NCBI GenBank assembly: GCA_046160825.1 | Contig: JBJXHC010000037.1 | Coordinates: 1-64,000 of the forward strand | Reading direction: 5' to 3' | DNA from: JBJXHC01 sp046160825 | GTDB taxonomy: Bacteria; Bacteroidota; Ignavibacteria; UBA10030; UBA6906 | DNA length: 64,000 nucleotides | Shown: piece by piece, positions 19,668 through 25,816 of the stretch | Layout: every line of letters begins with the position of its first letter | Position numbering within the stretch: the first letter of the stretch is position 1 | The notes under the pieces: generated by a model | The model's input: the letters and a program-made list of their open reading frames with translations, nothing else | Told to the model about the DNA's origin: nothing | Database searches by the model: none | Position numbers and translations under genes: made by a program

Positions 19668-20609
19668 ATGGTTGAGAACAAAACCGACGAACAAAAGCTC
19701 GCCAACTTCGAGGCAAAGATCAATCGCGGCGAGAAGATCGAACCCGGCGATTGGATGCCGGAGGATTATCGGAAGAACCTCATCCGCATGATGAGCCAGC
19801 ATGCACACAGCGAGATTGTGGGACAGCTTCCTGAAGGGAAGTGGATTCCATTTGCTCCGGGATTCCGTCGCAAGCTCACGCTGGTTGCCAAGGTGCAGGA
19901 CGAGGCCGGCCACGGCCAGCTTCTCTACGCAGCGGCGGAGACACTCGGCGTTACCCGCGAGCAAATGCTCGATGATCTCCTGAGCGGCAAAGCAAAGTAT
20001 GCGAATGTTTTTAATTACCCGACGCCAACATGGGCGGACGTTGGGGTGATCGGTTGGCTTGTGGATACCGCCGCGGTCATCAACCAGACAATGCTTGCAC
20101 AAAGCTCGTATGGTCCGTACGGACGCGCGATGAAGCGCATCTGTTATGAAGAGTCGTTCCACATCAAGCAGGGATATGATTCCGTCGTCGTGCTTGCGAA
20201 GGGAGTGCCTGCACAGAAGGCAATGGTGCAGGATGCCGTCAACCGCTGGTGGTACCCGACGCTCATGATGTCCGGTCCGCCGGAGAGCAGGGGACTTTCG
20301 ACACACTCACAGCTTGCGATGCGATGGAAGATCAAGACGAAGACCAACGAGCAGGTGCGGCAGGAGTTTGTGGACCACATCGTGCCGCAGATTCGCGCGC
20401 TCGGCTTGGATGTGCCCGACAAGGATTGCCGTTACGACGAGAAGACCGGCCACTGGCACTACACCCAACCCGACTGGGAAGAACTCAAGCGCGTTGTTAA
20501 CGGCGATGGGCCGTGCAACAAGGAGCGGTTGGAAGTTCGCCGCAAAGCGCATGATGATGGTCGGTGGGTGAGAGAGGCGCTATCGCAGCATGTTAACAGG
20601 TTGTCCTGA
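19668..20609 (+). CDS. paaA: phenylacetyl-CoA 1,2-epoxidase catalytic subunit PaaA
   Basis: A 313-residue diiron oxygenase subunit that hydroxylates the aromatic ring of phenylacetyl-CoA as the first committed step of aerobic phenylacetate breakdown. Two iron-binding helices are visible: DEAGHGQLLYAAAE near residue 77 and EESFHIKQGYD near 160, each with the ExxH spacing. The ATG at 19668 is chosen over an upstream TTG because GGAG lies at proper spacing and the length then fits the family. It heads the paaA-B-C-D set, but paaB begins 1.3 kb later, beyond an accessory block. The reductase gene paaE is not in this window. Confidence 0.93.
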   Translation: MVENKTDEQKLANFEAKINRGEKIEPGDWMPEDYRKNLIRMMSQHAHSEIVGQLPEGKWIPFAPGFRRKLTLVAKVQDEAGHGQLLYAAAETLGVTREQMLDDLLSGKAKYANVFNYPTPTWADVGVIGWLVDTAAVINQTMLAQSSYGPYGRAMKRICYEESFHIKQGYDSVVVLAKGVPAQKAMVQDAVNRWWYPTLMMSGPPESRGLSTHSQLAMRWKIKTKTNEQVRQEFVDHIVPQIRALGLDVPDKDCRYDEKTGHWHYTQPDWEELKRVVNGDGPCNKERLEVRRKAHDDGRWVREALSQHVNRLS

Positions 20610-20623
20610 TACGATTCTGAATT

Positions 20624-20833
20624 ATGCCCTACTACGATGATGATGGAAATGAACTCAATCCGGATCTTGTTCCCAAACCAACACTATGTGTTGCCTGCAT
20701 GAACGATGACACAGAGGATAAGCATGAAAGAATCCTATGCAACCTCACAAGACTGGATCAAAGTGGAGATACGGAATTCAAGTGTTACGCGTTTGTACCG
20801 AAGCGTCCGGCATCCACGAGGGATTCATGGTGA
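20624..20833 (+). CDS. small Cys-rich protein downstream of paaA
   Basis: A 69-residue protein starting 15 bases after paaA. It opens with an acidic stretch (YYDDDGNE) and carries CVACM followed by two further cysteines (ILC, KCYAF), a spacing that would suit a small zinc site. I recognise no named family. It has no signal peptide. Its closeness to paaA suggests co-transcription; it may belong to the accessory block that separates paaA from paaB rather than to the pathway. Confidence 0.55.
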   Translation: MPYYDDDGNELNPDLVPKPTLCVACMNDDTEDKHERILCNLTRLDQSGDTEFKCYAFVPKRPASTRDSW

Positions 20834-20865
20834 GTCGTTGCTGATGTAAGAGAGGACACTGTTTT

Positions 20866-21108
20866 GTGCCAACGATACTCAGAGTCAAAGATTATCGGTT
20901 CTTCTTTTTCAGTCGTGAGGGTAATGAACCCGCCCATATACACATTGAACAAGCAGAGCGCTATGCAAAGTTCTGGTTGAATCCGGTTCAGTTGGCGGCA
21001 TCGGAGGGATTTCGCAGTAGTGAGATTGCAGAGTTGAGGAAGTTGGTTCAAGAAAATAGAACTCTATTTGAGGAGAGATGGAATGAGTACTTTGGCAGTA
21101 AGGGTTGA
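20866..21108 (+). CDS. DUF4160 protein, possible toxin-antitoxin component
   Basis: An 80-residue protein with a GTG start preceded by GAGGAC. It matches DUF4160: PTILRVKDYRFFFFSREGN, the conserved PAHIHIEQ, and a helical end (SSEIAELRKLVQENR). It overlaps the next gene by 26 bases. DUF4160 and DUF2442 genes are often found as such pairs, and the arrangement resembles toxin-antitoxin modules. Activity is not established. Confidence 0.8.
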   Translation: MPTILRVKDYRFFFFSREGNEPAHIHIEQAERYAKFWLNPVQLAASEGFRSSEIAELRKLVQENRTLFEERWNEYFGSKG

Positions 21109-21325
21109 ATCAAGAATTATCGACTTGTCCTTTACCTCGAACGCTCTCAAAGTCGTGCTTGCAGACGGAAGGGAAGTTTCTGCACCGTTGGAATGGTTTC
21201 CCCGGTTGCGCGATGCGAGTGAACAACAGAGAAAAAACTGGCGCCTGATTGGTAGCGGGATCGGCATTCACTGGGAGGATGTTGACGAGGATATTTCCGT
21301 GAATAGTCTTCTGGCAGCAAACTAG
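21083..21325 (+). CDS. DUF2442 protein, partner of DUF4160
   Basis: An 80-residue protein starting at ATG 21083 with AGGAG just upstream, inside the end of the DUF4160 gene. It has DUF2442 features: a strand pair ending LKVVLADGREVSAPL, then WFPRL, and GIHWEDVDEDISVNSLL at the end. It is the usual partner of DUF4160 in small two-gene modules that travel between genomes. A DNA-binding or antitoxin role is a guess from pairing only. Confidence 0.8.
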   Translation: MSTLAVRVESRIIDLSFTSNALKVVLADGREVSAPLEWFPRLRDASEQQRKNWRLIGSGIGIHWEDVDEDISVNSLLAAN

Positions 21326-21436
21326 TATTTCCATAGTAAAATTCGATAGGCGAGCGCGACACTGGAGGTGACAGGTGAAAAATTTCGCTTCGTTATCACC
21401 CGAATCAACGGCAACAAACAAGGCATTTGACCTATT

Positions 21437-21885
21437 ATGGCTACAAAACACACAATGCCCACGTTCTTGCAAGGCGTGATAACCGCTTAAGCATATGAAC
21501 GCTGGTTACGTCGAAAGGCGCATGCTCATGTTATCCGTGATCGAAAGCGCGAACGAAAGTGTACTGTATCGAACTACAAAGAAGCGATTCATGCCGCTGT
21601 ACTTCTGTCACAAGGAAAGGATGCTTACACGGGGGAGACCCTCCACTGGAAGCTCATTAGCACATACAAAAACGAAGAATCTAAAAGGGAAGACACGCGT
21701 ACAAAACCGGTTTTGCAATGTTGCCAACAGTAGATCACGTAACAGCAGAAGCGTCCGAAGCGAGCTTCAAAATTTGCTCCTGGCGCACGAATGATGCCAA
21801 GAACGATATGTCACTCGAAATGTTTTTGAAGTTATGTCAATTAGTACTCAAGCACGCCGGATATGATGTGAAGAAGAGTGCGTAA
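21437..21885 (+). pseudogene. decayed HNH-like gene (one stop, one frameshift)
   Basis: Joined across two lesions, this region encodes a protein I recall as a conserved uncharacterised HNH-like family. The first part reads MPTFLQGVITA (ATG at 21455 or 21437) and then meets TAA at 21488-21490. The same frame continues with AYERWLRRKAHAHVIRDRKR and DAYTGETLHWKLISTY. A one-base loss near 21682-21690 shifts the frame. The rest continues as HAYKTGFAMLPTVDHV and WRTNDAKNDMSLEMF to TAA 21883-21885. The DH and N...N/K pattern suggests a metal-binding nuclease fold. It lies with the DUF4160/DUF2442 pair in the block that splits paaA from paaB. Confidence 0.75.
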
Positions 21886-21918
21886 GACCTTTGGCTCTGA
21901 TAGTTAAACTCAAACGAC

Positions 21919-22206
21919 ATGTCCGACACCCAGTGGGAAACATACGAAGTCTTTCATCAGAGTAAGAAGGGCGACCCGCATCAGTCCGTTGGCACTGTGC
22001 ATGCGCCCGACCCTGAGATGGCGCTGCAGATGGCGCGTGACCAGTTTGCACGACGGCTCAAGTGCGTCAGCTTGTGGGTGGTGAGAACGAAAGACATCAC
22101 CGCAACCAACTACCAGGACGAAGACTTCTTTGCACAGACCACCGATAAAAGCTATCGCGACCCCAAGGCATTCGACGCGCCGATGAAAGACCTCTCGCAT
22201 GACTGA
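21919..22206 (+). CDS. paaB: phenylacetyl-CoA epoxidase subunit PaaB
   Basis: A 95-residue protein matching PaaB: WETYEVFHQSKKGDPHQSVG at the N-terminus, PDPEMALQMARDQFARR in the middle, and WVVRTKDI near residue 56. PaaB is a small non-catalytic subunit that supports the PaaA-PaaC complex. The stop region overlaps the start of paaC by eight bases. It follows the HNH-like pseudogene by 33 bases, and no promoter is evident, so expression may depend on read-through from paaA. Confidence 0.9.
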   Translation: MSDTQWETYEVFHQSKKGDPHQSVGTVHAPDPEMALQMARDQFARRLKCVSLWVVRTKDITATNYQDEDFFAQTTDKSYRDPKAFDAPMKDLSHD

Positions 22207-22969
22207 GCTATCAAAAGGCACTCCACGGGAACCGCTTCTTCGTTTCATTCTCGCAATGGCCGACGATGAATTGATGCTCGGTCACCGCAACGCCGAGTGG
22301 ACCGGACACTCGCCCATCCTCGAAGAAGACATCGCGTTCTCCAACATCGCACAGGATGAGCTTGGGCATTCGCTCGTCTGGTACACGCTGCACGAGGAGT
22401 ATACAGGAAAATCTCCCGACAGCATGGCGTTTGAACGCGCATGGGGTGACTTTACATGCTGCCGGTTTGTTGCGTACCCCAAAGGCGATTTCGCGTACAC
22501 GGTTGTTCGGCAATACCTGTTTGATGAAGCCGAACAGGTGCGACTGGCGTCGTTTGCCAAAAGTTCGTTCACACCATTCAAAGATATCGCCGGCAAACTG
22601 TTGCGCGAGGAAGCGTATCATCTCATGCACCTAAAGGGGCTGGTAATGCGACTCGGCGATGCAACTGAGGAAAGTCACCGACGTATGCAGGCCGCATTGG
22701 ACGTTGCGTTTCCGCAAGCGCTCGGCATGTTCGAAAAGGTCGAAGGCGAAGACGAACTGGTCAAGGCAGGAATCATCGCGGGTAATTCAACGTTTCAAGA
22801 AGAGTGGATGAGCAGGGTAAAGCCCGTTCTGTTATCGGCTGGCCTCAAGGTACCATTGTCACCCCATGCCGATCTCGGCGGACGTCAGCGCAAGCATACG
22901 GAACACTTGAAGCAACTGGTGGATGATTTACAGTCGGTGTATAGGATTGCGCCGGAGGCGAAGTGGTAA
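22199..22969 (+). CDS. paaC: phenylacetyl-CoA epoxidase structural subunit PaaC
   Basis: A 256-residue ferritin-like subunit that binds PaaA. Two helix motifs of the diiron fold remain visible: AQDELGHSLVWY near residue 50 and REEAYHLMHLKGL near 140, with RHNAEWTGHSPILEEDIAF-type sequence near the start (HRNAEWTGHSP). Its start overlaps paaB. The TAA at 22967-22969 lies 11 bases before the ATG inferred to be the original paaD start (22981). Confidence 0.9.
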   Translation: MTELSKGTPREPLLRFILAMADDELMLGHRNAEWTGHSPILEEDIAFSNIAQDELGHSLVWYTLHEEYTGKSPDSMAFERAWGDFTCCRFVAYPKGDFAYTVVRQYLFDEAEQVRLASFAKSSFTPFKDIAGKLLREEAYHLMHLKGLVMRLGDATEESHRRMQAALDVAFPQALGMFEKVEGEDELVKAGIIAGNSTFQEEWMSRVKPVLLSAGLKVPLSPHADLGGRQRKHTEHLKQLVDDLQSVYRIAPEAKW

Positions 22970-22980
22970 AGCATTGTATA

Positions 22981-23133
22981 ATGACGGGCTCTCCCCCTGT
23001 TGAGCTAGTCGACAAGACATGCGCGGACTCTGCCCAATCCACCCCTCTCTTCCTAAGAGAGGGGCCGGGCCTGCACGCCGGAGGGCGTTATGGCCCGCAG
23101 GCGGGGGAGAGTTTGCGGGGACATCTACAATGA
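22981..23133 (+). CDS. 50-codon leader from the original paaD start codon
   Basis: The ATG at 22981 lies 11 bases after paaC, where a paaD start is expected. Its frame runs 50 codons through the left palindromes of the cassette and ends at TGA 23131-23133, overlapping the ATG of the nuclease gene (23130). The peptide has no recognisable domain; its sequence is palindrome-derived (TPLFLREGPG). It probably serves only to carry ribosomes to the nuclease start. Whether it is translated is inference. Confidence 0.45.
   Translation: MTGSPPVELVDKTCADSAQSTPLFLREGPGLHAGGRYGPQAGESLRGHLQ
22989..23113. repeat. left palindromic end of the DUF559 cassette
   Basis: After the terminal CTCTCCCCCTG, a perfect hairpin of 10-bp arms (CCCCTCTCTT 23042-23051, AAGAGAGGGG 23055-23064, loop CCT) is followed by a second imperfect palindrome (CCTGC ... 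GCAGG) and by GGCGGGGGAGAGTT. Each module has an inverted counterpart at the right end. Confidence 0.8.
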
Positions 23134-24143
23134 GCCTTTCCCGGAATTCTCATCTGATGCATCTCGCCCGGGAAGTGTGTCGTGAGCTTCGCAAGAACCA
23201 GACCCACGCCGAGCAAATCATGTGGGGTGGCCTCAGAGCAAATCGATTCCGGGAAAAGAATTTTCTCCGTCAACATCCAATCTTCGTAGATGCGAATGGT
23301 AGAGAGACATTCTACGTTGCTGATTTCTATTGCCACGAGCATCGTCTCGCCATTGAGCTTGATGGCCGGATCCATGAGCGCACCAAGGAACGCGATGAAG
23401 TAAGAACAATGGTCATCAACGATCAAGGCATTGAGGTTCTTCGTTTCAGAAATGAAGAAGTGGAGAAGGATTTCAATGGTGTTCTTGAGCGCCTTGCAGA
23501 AAAACTAAATTTGCCGCCACGGAAAGACCAGAACTCTCCCCTCACCCCCGCCTGCCTCAACGAAAACTCGGAGGCGGGCAGGCCTCCCTTAGAAGGGGAG
23601 GGGGATGTTGGGCTTGTGAACAATGTACCAACCTCCCCTCTCTTCCCAAGAGAGGGGCAGGGGGAGAGTTTCTTATCCACCATCTGGTCCGCACTCGCCA
23701 AGATCCAGGATCCGGAAATCCCCGTTCTCTCTCTTGTGGAAATGAAAATCATCCGCAGTGTAACGGTGACGAATGGCGAAGTGTCGGTCGTGATGTCGCC
23801 GACGTTCGTCGGGTGTCCGGCGCTGGACCATATGAAGGAGGAGATCCACGAGCGACTCAGGAATCTCGGTTGTGAGAAAGTGAAAATCGCCATGACGTTT
23901 TCGCCGCCATGGTCAACCGATATGTTGGACGAAGCGACCCGGGAAAAATTGCGCGTCTATGGTATCGCACCTCCGCCGAAATTCGATCCGGTACTCGTCG
24001 ACAGTTTGAATATAACTGCTCACTGCCCCTTCTGCGGTTCCGGGCAGACCCGTATGCAAAGTCCATTCGGTGCAACGCTCTGCAAGCAAATGTATGTGTG
24101 CGAAAACTGCCGGCAGCCGTTTGAGCGCTTCAAGCCGGTATGA
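23130..24143 (+). CDS. paaD: DUF559 endonuclease fused in frame to PaaD
   Basis: A predicted 337-residue protein. Residues 1-130 form a DUF559 domain, Vsr-like within the PD-(D/E)XK superfamily. It has LRKNQTHAEQIMW, FLRQHPIF, the catalytic-type Asp in VADFYC (D65), IELDGRIH (E76, D78, H82) and VLRFRNEEV, all intact. Residues 130-180 are translated palindrome. From about 181 PaaD follows: IWSALAKIQDPEIPVLSLVE, the DUF59-type core FVGCPALD, then a zinc-ribbon-like CPFCG ... CENCRQPFERFKPV end. PaaD is needed for Fe-S or metal maturation of the epoxidase. ATG 23130 has GGGGA upstream and overlaps the leader stop. An in-frame GTG at 23616 could give separate PaaD. A longer in-frame start at 23019 is less likely. 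Confidence 0.85.
   Translation: MSLSRNSHLMHLAREVCRELRKNQTHAEQIMWGGLRANRFREKNFLRQHPIFVDANGRETFYVADFYCHEHRLAIELDGRIHERTKERDEVRTMVINDQGIEVLRFRNEEVEKDFNGVLERLAEKLNLPPRKDQNSPLTPACLNENSEAGRPPLEGEGDVGLVNNVPTSPLFPREGQGESFLSTIWSALAKIQDPEIPVLSLVEMKIIRSVTVTNGEVSVVMSPTFVGCPALDHMKEEIHERLRNLGCEKVKIAMTFSPPWSTDMLDEATREKLRVYGIAPPPKFDPVLVDSLNITAHCPFCGSGQTRMQSPFGATLCKQMYVCENCRQPFERFKPV
23532..23668. repeat. right palindromic end of the DUF559 cassette
   Basis: It opens with AACTCTCCCCTCACCCCCGC, the inverted form of the inner left end. Next come GCCTGCC ... GGCAGGC, then CCCCTCTCTT (23635-23644), loop CCC, AAGAGAGGGG (23648-23657), and the terminal CAGGGGGAGAG. The whole repeat is translated in the nuclease-PaaD frame, for example as PLFPREGQGES. 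Confidence 0.8.
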
Positions 24144-24195
24144 TGCGAACCTCAAAGATTCACCCACTGATCTCCCCAAAAACGTCCGGGACAAC

Positions 24196-24843
24196 ATGAA
24201 CCCAATCCGACTGATCCATTTTGCATTTGGCGCACTTGTCTTCTTTGCTGCGGCTGGCGTCGCGCAGAAGAAGAACGACAAGACCCCACAGATCACCGCT
24301 GCCGATGTTGTTGGAACATGGTGGGTGAAGCACGACCTCGGAAGTATGGACGGCTACCAGATGGAGTCTGACGGTACACTACAACTTGTCAACCACTACG
24401 TATGGTTTGGCAAAACGTGGGAACTGAAGAAGGATACCTTGACGTGGGTGATGTATGCAGAAGGCCATGAACCGGAAACAGCGCGCTATATCATCTCCGA
24501 GTTTTCACATTCCTCATTTATGCTCACCCCGCTTAGCAAAAACGCCGGAGGCGAAAAACTCTTTGTCCACCAGCATACCGGCAGAACCGAAGCTGATTCC
24601 TGGACAGGTCGGTGGACTGGTAACAAGGGTGCGTTCATGGACATCATTCCACAACGCGACGGATTCAAGATCGTTATCATCCGGGAAGGTGGTAAAAAAG
24701 GCGATGAATACAAGGGGATTGTGGACGGCAGCCGCATAATAATCAAAGGAATGAAGAACGAGGAGTATATCACCGCCGGTGTTGATCGTGACAAACGTAA
24801 GACTCTCAAAATAACGTCTGCGGGAGAATTCCACCGAGAGTGA
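24196..24843 (+). CDS. exported protein of unknown function
   Basis: A 215-residue protein. The ATG at 24196 is chosen because it starts a clean signal peptide (IRLIHFAFGALVFFAAAGVAQ). The mature part is beta-rich with WWVKHDLGSMDGYQMESDG and WTGRWTGNKGAFMDI, suggesting a lipocalin-like or small barrel fold, but I do not recognise the family. It follows paaD by 52 bases and could share its transcript; no link to phenylacetate metabolism is visible. Confidence 0.55.
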   Translation: MNPIRLIHFAFGALVFFAAAGVAQKKNDKTPQITAADVVGTWWVKHDLGSMDGYQMESDGTLQLVNHYVWFGKTWELKKDTLTWVMYAEGHEPETARYIISEFSHSSFMLTPLSKNAGGEKLFVHQHTGRTEADSWTGRWTGNKGAFMDIIPQRDGFKIVIIREGGKKGDEYKGIVDGSRIIIKGMKNEEYITAGVDRDKRKTLKITSAGEFHRE

Positions 24844-24872
24844 TGCCCGGAAGTCCGCTAACTCCCGGGCAT
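24843..24872. terminator. bidirectional terminator between convergent genes
   Basis: ATGCCCGG (24843-24850) and CCGGGCAT (24865-24872) form an 8-bp stem with a 14-base loop between the convergent genes ending at 24843 and 24883. It can serve both strands. Confidence 0.65.
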
Positions 24873-24882
24873 TGCTCATTCC

Positions 24883-25776
24883 TTATTTCGTATCCAGTAT
24901 TAGCGGCAGTCCATCCTTGCCCGCACCGATGATAATTACTTTTGTGTTCGGTGATTGCGCAATCTTCTCCGTTGCTTCAATTCCCTTCCATCGGAGTAAC
25001 TGCTCGCTGATTCCTCGTGCGACAATGTTTTGGAAATCAGAAATACCCTGGGCCTCGATGCGCTTTCGATCGGCCTCCTGTTTTTCCTTCGTGAGAATGA
25101 ACTCCATCCGCTGGCTTTCCTGATCCGCTTTCTGCTTCTGCTCGATTGCTTCGGTGAGTTGAGTTGGCAGTGCGACGTTTCGTATCGGTGTGGTTTCGAT
25201 GATTACGCCGCGATTGCCGACCATTTTCGCAAGCTCTTCCTGAATTGACTGGCCGAGGCGCTCGCGTTCTGTTGAGTACAGTGCGCTGGCCTGAAAGCTC
25301 GCCGCAACAGCACGACTGATGGAGCGAAACTGTGGGACGAGAATAATGTTTTCATAGTCGCCGCCGGCAACCGTCTGGTAGACACGAGCCGCAGAATCAG
25401 GGTTGAGCCTGTAGAGGACACTGATCTCCAATCCGATGGTGAGACCTTCACGCGAGAGCACCTGCATTTGTTCCTTGTGTTCTTTCGTTTGGATCGAGTA
25501 CTTGACCACCTTTGCCATGGGATTCACCGGATTAACGCCCGGTGCATACGTGCGGGTCTCTACGACACCCAGAAAGTCGGCTATACCAACATGGCCAGCC
25601 GGGACAATAGTAAACGCTTGTGTCGCGGCAATTGCAGCAAAGAGAACAGCAAGTGCCCCCGCCAGCAGACTTGAAGAGCGGAACATTGGATTCCGCTCCA
25701 CCTGGAATTTCTTCCGGGCGGCATTCCAGGCAACGATGCTGATGAGGGCCGCTATGAGACTGAGAATGAATACCAT
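24883..25776 (-). CDS. SPFH/band 7 (prohibitin-like) membrane protein
   Basis: A 297-residue protein with two N-terminal hydrophobic segments (about 1-18 and 36-57), then an SPFH domain: TIVPAGHVGIADFLGVVETR, GVNPVNP, and the typical QVLSREGLTIGLEISVLYRL. A charged coiled-coil follows (EAIEQKQKADQESQRMEF, EKQEADRKRIEAQG) and a final strand IIIGAGKDGLPLIL. Such proteins form large rings in the membrane and modulate FtsH-type proteolysis or membrane domains. No FtsH or NfeD partner gene is next to it. Confidence 0.85.
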   Translation of the reverse strand: MVFILSLIAALISIVAWNAARKKFQVERNPMFRSSSLLAGALAVLFAAIAATQAFTIVPAGHVGIADFLGVVETRTYAPGVNPVNPMAKVVKYSIQTKEHKEQMQVLSREGLTIGLEISVLYRLNPDSAARVYQTVAGGDYENIILVPQFRSISRAVAASFQASALYSTERERLGQSIQEELAKMVGNRGVIIETTPIRNVALPTQLTEAIEQKQKADQESQRMEFILTKEKQEADRKRIEAQGISDFQNIVARGISEQLLRWKGIEATEKIAQSPNTKVIIIGAGKDGLPLILDTK

Positions 25777-25816
25777 GACGTTCTCCTATATGTTAAATGA
25801 TGTTGAAAACTATGAG

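Larger units (their letters stand above)
22989..23668 (+). mobile_element. palindrome-ended DUF559 endonuclease cassette inserted in paaD
   Basis: This 680-base segment is bounded by CTCTCCCCCTG (22989-22999) and its exact reverse complement CAGGGGGAGAG (23658-23668). It holds nested palindromes at both ends and one DUF559 nuclease gene. Without it, ATGACGGG (22981-22988) joins TTTCTTATCC (from 23669) and reads M-T-G-F-L-S-T-I-W-S-A-L, a normal short PaaD N-terminus in the correct frame. No target duplication is visible. The right end has no stop in the nuclease frame. Boundaries come from the terminal repeats and the restored frame; the mobility mechanism is unknown. Confidence 0.75.

Noticed and set aside
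23019..23129. Longer N-terminus for the nuclease starting at ATG 23019
   Set aside because: The extra 37 residues are translated palindrome; ATG 23130 has a better ribosome site, the ATGA overlap and fits the DUF559 start.
22989..23668. Intein or group I/II intron instead of a nuclease cassette
   Set aside because: No intein splice blocks (N-terminal Cys/Ser with C-terminal His-Asn) and no intron core or reverse transcriptase are visible; the palindromes are at the ends only.
23040..23670. Repeated CCCCTCTCTT hairpins as a CRISPR array
   Set aside because: Only two inverted copies exist, with a gene between them and no regular spacers.
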